From: an uncultured Prevotella sp.
GTDB lineage: Bacteria; Bacteroidota; Bacteroidia; Bacteroidales; Bacteroidaceae
DNA length: 64,000 nt
Direction of reading: 5' to 3'
Assembly (NCBI GenBank): GCA_900550035.1
Contig: URQS01000014.1
Coordinates: 1 to 64,000, forward strand
The notes under the pieces are model-generated. The model was not told the origin of the DNA. It ran no database searches and worked only from the letters and a program-made list of their open reading frames with translations. Below are positions 60,283 to 64,000 of the stretch, piece by piece; position 1 is the first letter of the stretch; each line of letters starts with the position of its first letter. Position numbers and translations under genes: made by a program.

Positions 60283-61245
60283 CTATCTTTTCTTTATCTC
60301 AAATCCCAACTTCTTCACCAACTTCAGCGTCTGCATCGCCATCTCTCGGTCATACAGTTTCTCGCTTTCGGGCAGATTGCAGTAAGGTATCATGTCGGGA
60401 GTTTCTTTCTTTTGGTCGTTTCGCTCTGGACCGTATGTCCAGCCTTGGTCGGTGCGAGCTTTTGCCCATATCTCGTGAGCATTCTCGGCTATTGCCTCTT
60501 GCAGTTCGGTGAGGTCGTCATCGAGTTGTACATCGTCAAGACTTATTGGGTATGGCTCATAAACAAAGTGGTCGGTGGTGTTTACAACAACAAGGTAATG
60601 GTTGGATTGTGTCCAGGCTTTAAGGAATGACGAAAGGGGATAGGTGGTGAGTTCCTCTTCGGTATAAGGATTGAAGAGGATTATTTCATCAGACTCTATA
60701 GAAATGGAACTGATGGCGACGGCATGGTTGGGCTGTGTAGTATCCTCTGCCACGTCATGAAGTAATTGGGTATTGTCAATTACGGCTATCAGTTGGTTGC
60801 CTTTGGCTAAAAGACGAGCAATATCTTCTGTAGTAGAGTCGTAGCGTCGGCTGACGGACAGATTATTTTTCTCTAAGAGTCTACCAATATTATATAGTGG
60901 CATACCTTTGTCTTTTAGCCAGCAGTTACGGTAGGCTTCATCGAGGAGAGTCTTGTGTGTGGTCTCTATGCCAAACTGATGGAGGATAAACTCTTCACAC
61001 TCTATGTCGCAAAGATAATTTTCCTTCTGTTTGGCTGCCATGGCTGTCATGGGAACAGGCTTTGTTACGACAGGTTTCAATGATGCCATATCTTCATCCA
61101 CTTCACTTGCAATGCGGATGATTTCTTGTAAATTTTCATCCTGTTCTGCAGCTTTCAATACACGCATGGTGTCTTCTACGGACGTGTTGCCGTCTAAGAA
61201 AGCAGACAACAGTTCATCTGATATAATAATATGCTTATCGTTCAT
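60283..61245 (-). CDS. Anti-sigma-position protein: C39-like peptidase plus RyR domain
   Basis: The product of about 320 residues has the start MNDKHIIISDELLSAFLDGN, which overlaps the sigma gene end by 11 bp. The N-terminal 55 residues (ISDELLSAFLDGNTSVEDT) look like the short helical domain of Bacteroidetes anti-sigma factors. A papain-like C39-type domain lies at about 80-225: YLCDIECEEFILHQFGI holds the candidate Cys, NHAVAISSI the candidate His, and ILFNPYTEEE the Asn/Asp position. A RyR domain closes the protein (about 240-320: IAENAHEIWAKARTDQGWTY, NLPESEKLYDREMAMQTL). There is no membrane helix. A soluble ligand-sensing anti-sigma factor is the best hypothesis; peptidase activity is uncertain. 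Confidence 0.72.
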   Translation of the reverse strand: MNDKHIIISDELLSAFLDGNTSVEDTMRVLKAAEQDENLQEIIRIASEVDEDMASLKPVVTKPVPMTAMAAKQKENYLCDIECEEFILHQFGIETTHKTLLDEAYRNCWLKDKGMPLYNIGRLLEKNNLSVSRRYDSTTEDIARLLAKGNQLIAVIDNTQLLHDVAEDTTQPNHAVAISSISIESDEIILFNPYTEEELTTYPLSSFLKAWTQSNHYLVVVNTTDHFVYEPYPISLDDVQLDDDLTELQEAIAENAHEIWAKARTDQGWTYGPERNDQKKETPDMIPYCNLPESEKLYDREMAMQTLKLVKKLGFEIKKR

Positions 61246-61795
61246 AATGCTTTTTGTCTTTAAATACAAATTCGGTGAGAGCTTGTATCGCTCTGCGTTT
61301 GATATTATAGAGATTGTCCACGGTCACACACAGTTGCCGTGCCACCTCATCCGGTGTTCTGTCATCTATCATCAGCAGTCGGATTACCAAGGCGTAGCGT
61401 TGATTCTTCATCTGCCTTAATAGAGTCTCCATATCCATTCGTGCTTGAGAACTTTCCGCCAAAGAAAGTTCACGTTGGCTATTGTTAAGAGATTCTTGGC
61501 TATCGTCATCTATCACTTTCGCCTTGCTTTTCAGCAATAGGCAATGTCTTATAGCAACGGTCTTTAGCCATTGATACAGAGTACTTTCAAACTTAAACGA
61601 GTGCAATTTCTTTGCATCGTTCTCCATAAGGAGTATGTATATCTCGCTGATTATCTCGTCGTAATCAACTATCTGTGCCCCGAACACTCGCCTAATGACG
61701 CTGAGGAACAACGGTCGGCAATCATTGAAAAAGAACTGCGCCGTTACCTTAGGGTCATGGGCAATAAGGGATGATATTATTTCTTGGTCGGTCAT
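61235..61795 (-). CDS. ECF-type RNA polymerase sigma factor
   Basis: The product of about 186 residues starts at MTDQEIISSLIAHDPKVTAQ. Region 2 follows (FFFNDCRPLFLSVIRRVFG, VDYDEIISEIYILLMENDAK, KFESTLYQWLKTVAIRHCLL). Region 4 carries an HTH (LLMIDDRTPDEVARQLCVTV then DNLYNIKRRAIQALTEF). Region 3 is absent, as in ECF sigma factors. The stop overlaps the start of the C39-RyR gene, a sigma/anti-sigma arrangement. An in-frame upstream ATG would add 10 residues. It is first in the operon with MscS and the Rossmann-RyR gene, and may drive that operon or other parts of the island. Confidence 0.9.
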   Translation of the reverse strand: MTDQEIISSLIAHDPKVTAQFFFNDCRPLFLSVIRRVFGAQIVDYDEIISEIYILLMENDAKKLHSFKFESTLYQWLKTVAIRHCLLLKSKAKVIDDDSQESLNNSQRELSLAESSQARMDMETLLRQMKNQRYALVIRLLMIDDRTPDEVARQLCVTVDNLYNIKRRAIQALTEFVFKDKKHYER

Positions 61796-61883
61796 AATTA
61801 CAATTACTTTAAATCTTTCCCACACTCAAAACTCTCTTTCTTTGTTCGACAATGGGTAAATGCTATGTATTGCATTAATCAAA

Positions 61884-63059
61884 TTAATTATTGTTTTTTA
61901 TACATTCTACCATTTCATCAATATTAGTGAATAGTTTTATATACATTGAATCGCTTTCTAGTTCATTTTTTGTTTGTTCGATAAATATTTTTGAATACTC
62001 TGCAATAATATCGTTTAATGAAAAGTCTTTATATGAAATATTTTCTTTTTTGTATCTTGCAACGTCAAGAAATGCACTTGTTGTGGTGGCAAAGTCAATG
62101 TAGACATTATTATATTTTTCGTCTTTACTACATATGTGTGATATTATAGTTTCTCGTTTCATACTAGTAGGTAATTTAATATTTTCTAAGGAATCAATAT
62201 CTAGTTGCTCAGACAACACATAACTAAGGTATGATACACGCCGTTTATGTTTTTCAATAGCTTCATGTGTTGTTGGCATCAAAACATATATTTTAAACTC
62301 TTTTTTTTGTTCTTTGATATATTCAATTGCAGGTGAAAGAAAATTATTAATATAGCCTGTCACAAGCGAATGTGGAAAAACATTTCTTTCAAACTCTACC
62401 AATTCTTCTGTTTGATTTATTAATTTTTTGTTCTGGTATATTGTACAAGCTAAACTTAAAATGGTTACAATTGAGCAAGCTATTATTATGTACTGAATTC
62501 TCTTTGTTCTTCTATTTTTCTGTTTCGTATAGTTTTCATACCTGTTGTATACTACAGAGAAGTCCAACCCAAGTATAAATGATATGATTTGATAAAGACA
62601 ATAATTATTTGCTTCACTATGTTCTGATAGAGTTGTATTGTAAATAGGAAAGTGTCTATTCATTACTGGTGTCCCTTTGATAGTAGGATGAATACTATCC
62701 TCGGTAACGTCATCAATAAAAAAAGGAATAATAAGGTTGTAGTTATTCTCGTGTTGCTCTAAAAAATATTTGACTTCTTTGTTGACGTATACTGACTTCG
62801 CTGAATTTATACTACAGATTAATATTAGGTAGCGCGAATTTTTTAGATGCTCTTTTATATTTTCATCAAATGGATGTGTATCGACGTTAAGATCCTTTGT
62901 GTCAATAAATATTGGTCGCATATATTTATTGTCTGGTGGACAATATTCTTTTCTAACAAGGTTTTGGGGATAAGCGTAATTTTCCAATTGTTTGTGAATC
63001 CAATTAGCAATGGCCTTATCCTTTCTAGAATACGATATAAAAGCAAGTGTCTTCTTCAT
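61884..63059 (-). CDS. TIR - transmembrane - STING-like protein
   Basis: The 391-residue protein begins with a TIR domain (residues 1 to about 165): TLAFISYSRKDKAIANWIHK, RPIFIDTKDL, RYLILICSINSAKS, with the putative NADase Glu 95 in YVNKEVKYFL. A membrane helix follows at about 188-207 (IQYIIIACSIVTILSLACTI). The C-terminal domain (about 229-385) matches prokaryotic STING in order: HSLVTGYINNFLSPAIEY (GYxxNF helix, 235-240), FKIYVLMPTT, and NVYIDFATTTSAFLDVARY, where Asp 322 and Thr 325/326 fit the cyclic-dinucleotide-contacting D-x-x-TT motif. A long helix IAEYSKIFIEQTKNELES and a last strand MYIKLFTN follow. Known bacterial STINGs are TIR-STING or TM-STING; both features are combined here. 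No CD-NTase gene is in the window. The STING call comes from motif comparison by eye. Confidence 0.72.
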   Translation of the reverse strand: MKKTLAFISYSRKDKAIANWIHKQLENYAYPQNLVRKEYCPPDNKYMRPIFIDTKDLNVDTHPFDENIKEHLKNSRYLILICSINSAKSVYVNKEVKYFLEQHENNYNLIIPFFIDDVTEDSIHPTIKGTPVMNRHFPIYNTTLSEHSEANNYCLYQIISFILGLDFSVVYNRYENYTKQKNRRTKRIQYIIIACSIVTILSLACTIYQNKKLINQTEELVEFERNVFPHSLVTGYINNFLSPAIEYIKEQKKEFKIYVLMPTTHEAIEKHKRRVSYLSYVLSEQLDIDSLENIKLPTSMKRETIISHICSKDEKYNNVYIDFATTTSAFLDVARYKKENISYKDFSLNDIIAEYSKIFIEQTKNELESDSMYIKLFTNIDEMVECIKNNN

Positions 63060-63137
63060 TGTCGTATTTTTATTGAAATAGCTATTAGTGTCAGTATTTT
63101 AACTGTACATTACATTTCTTTTATATAGAAAATAAGT

Positions 63138-63830
63138 CTATAATTTTGCTCCACACTCCGAGCAGAATCTCTGTCCTTCTTTCACTTCCACCCCGCACTT
63201 CGGGCATTTCTTCACATTCTTTGCCCTATCAATGCTACCATCCTCTTTGGCTTGCTTGTATGAAGCTTTTCCTTCTTTCACCATATCCTTGATGTTCGAC
63301 TCCTTGATGATGTCGCGGATAATGTGCTTGGTGTCATCGGATTCTGAAACCTTTAGTGTGCCGTCAGACTGCATCATTCGGGTGATGAGTTTCAGATATA
63401 TGATGGCAGAGACGTAAACAATGGTATATCCAAGGGCGGCGTTTAGAGCAATGGCAGCTGCTGTCCCCACTCCCGGAATGATAGACAAGATTGAAGAACC
63501 AACAAGTACGGCGACAAAAGCACCTGCACTTGTTATCAAGTTAGTAACAACAGCAGAGCCAATAAACTTTGCCGTGTTCTCCGACATAGAGATGCCGAGT
63601 GTCTTGTTAATCTTGACGTATGTTGCCCATACGAAACCAGCTTGGGTCAATGCTGCTGCAACACCGGCAAAACCAGGAGCGACACCAGCCACGCCACTTG
63701 CTATAGCGGCTGCAATGGCATAACCACTGATAGTCTCGCTGATACAAGCTATCTTTGTTCCGTCAAGAGTACCTTGCATAGCCTTGTCAAGTTCTTGACA
63801 GGCTTTAGCTAATAATGGAGCTATGTTCAT
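63138..63830 (-). CDS. Membrane protein with C-terminal zinc ribbon
   Basis: The 230-residue protein contains about four glycine-rich hydrophobic segments (AIAAAIASGVAGVAPGFAG, FIGSAVVTNLITSAGAFVAV, ILSIIPGVGTAAAIALNAAL, YTIVYVSAIIYLKLIT). A charged helix (DIIKESNIKDMVKEGKASYK) and a zinc ribbon with two CxxC pairs (CPKCGVEV and CSECGAKL) follow. The design resembles DUF697/EcsC-like or GTPase-associated membrane proteins with a zinc-ribbon tail. No enzymatic motif is seen. The next gene upstream also ends in a zinc ribbon. Its relation to the TIR-STING gene (78 bp downstream) is not clear. Confidence 0.7.
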   Translation of the reverse strand: MNIAPLLAKACQELDKAMQGTLDGTKIACISETISGYAIAAAIASGVAGVAPGFAGVAAALTQAGFVWATYVKINKTLGISMSENTAKFIGSAVVTNLITSAGAFVAVLVGSSILSIIPGVGTAAAIALNAALGYTIVYVSAIIYLKLITRMMQSDGTLKVSESDDTKHIIRDIIKESNIKDMVKEGKASYKQAKEDGSIDRAKNVKKCPKCGVEVKEGQRFCSECGAKL

Positions 63831-63851
63831 ATATATAATGTATTCCTTTGT

Positions 63852-64000
63852 TTACAATTTATGTCCACAGTGTTGGCAGAACTTCCATGTGTGGTCAATA
63901 GGCGTGTGGCAATGTGGGCAGAAAGGACCACCATTGACCAGGTTCTGATAGTCCTCACTCTCCGTCCATTTCAACATCTCACGCACACGGACAGATGTGA
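63852..64000 (-). CDS. C-terminus of a zinc-ribbon protein (cut by the window edge)
   Basis: Only the last 48 or so codons are present, since the frame is open to the right edge. They read VREMLKWTESEDYQNLVNGG then FCPHCHTPIDHTWKFCQHCG and HKL before the stop. The two CxxC pairs form a zinc ribbon like the one in the downstream neighbour. The nature of the rest of the protein cannot be seen. Confidence 0.65.
   Translation of the reverse strand, partial: TSVRVREMLKWTESEDYQNLVNGGPFCPHCHTPIDHTWKFCQHCGHKL

Noticed and set aside
61884..63059. Complete CBASS operon around the STING-like gene
   Set aside because: No CD-NTase motif (GS..x(n)D.D) is visible in any neighbouring gene, and the gene to the right is a zinc-ribbon protein cut by the window edge. 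A CBASS label is not supported from this window alone.

Overview
The window looks like a chromosome segment of a Bacteroidales bacterium, most likely of the Prevotella/Segatella group. Supporting signs are promoters of the Bacteroidetes type (TTTG, 19-20 bp, TAnnTTTG), a TPP riboswitch ahead of a TonB receptor and a PnuC-like transporter, a surE-lpxB pair next to parA-parB, a DUF5683 protein, LysM transglycosylase and Rel/SpoT in one row, and fucosidases of families GH95 and GH29. The genus is inference; no rRNA or tRNA gene is visible.

Layout. 1-3.3 kb: two stand-alone ATPase genes (an AAA/OLD-like ATPase and an AAA-ATPase/PD-(D/E)XK protein), a 46-residue gene and 73-bp direct repeats. 3.3-38.9 kb: mostly core genes, namely an SLBB export protein, tcdA, a lipoprotein, a DUF308 protein, a repeat-rich secreted protein, a frameshifted membrane AraC regulator, gpmI, GH95, a CBM20-GH77 amylomaltase, corA, a hydrolase, lpxB, surE, parA, parB, DUF5683, a lytic transglycosylase, rel, cutC, a decayed thiamine-uptake operon with intact riboswitch, asnA, a metal P-type ATPase, a GH29 locus, ridA and an S41 peptidase. 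Terminators, promoters, REP-like inverted repeats and 7-bp tandem repeats sit in the gaps.

39.1-64 kb: an AT-richer accessory island, almost all on the minus strand. Its first part holds a WG-repeat membrane protein, a PP2C / lipoprotein / archaemetzincin / NADAR-like operon, a putative caspase-like protein, a DUF1232 protein, decayed duplicates and an insertion sequence. Three transcription units there share the upstream element GGTTAC-N17-CATAAA. Its second part is a dense NAD/nucleotide-signalling and immunity-like locus: a stand-alone RyR protein, a secreted TPR-CHAT protease, TIR-TM-SUMF1, a TIR-Sel1 remnant, a membrane nSTAND NTPase, a SIR2-TIR fusion, a Rossmann-RyR protein, an MscS channel, a C39-like/RyR protein coupled to an ECF sigma factor, and a TIR-TM protein whose C-terminal domain matches prokaryotic STING.

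How the island may work (inference). TIR and SIR2 domains usually consume NAD, STING binds cyclic dinucleotides, RyR domains are predicted nucleotide-ligand sensors, and CHAT, MscS and TIR are effectors. The SIR2-TIR / nSTAND / TIR-SUMF1 / secreted protein / CHAT genes lie 4-60 bp apart and read as one operon. Sigma / C39-RyR / MscS / Rossmann-RyR form a second, partly overlapping operon. The TIR-TM-STING architecture, with no CD-NTase in the window, and the RyR-containing protein in the anti-sigma position are the most novel-looking elements.
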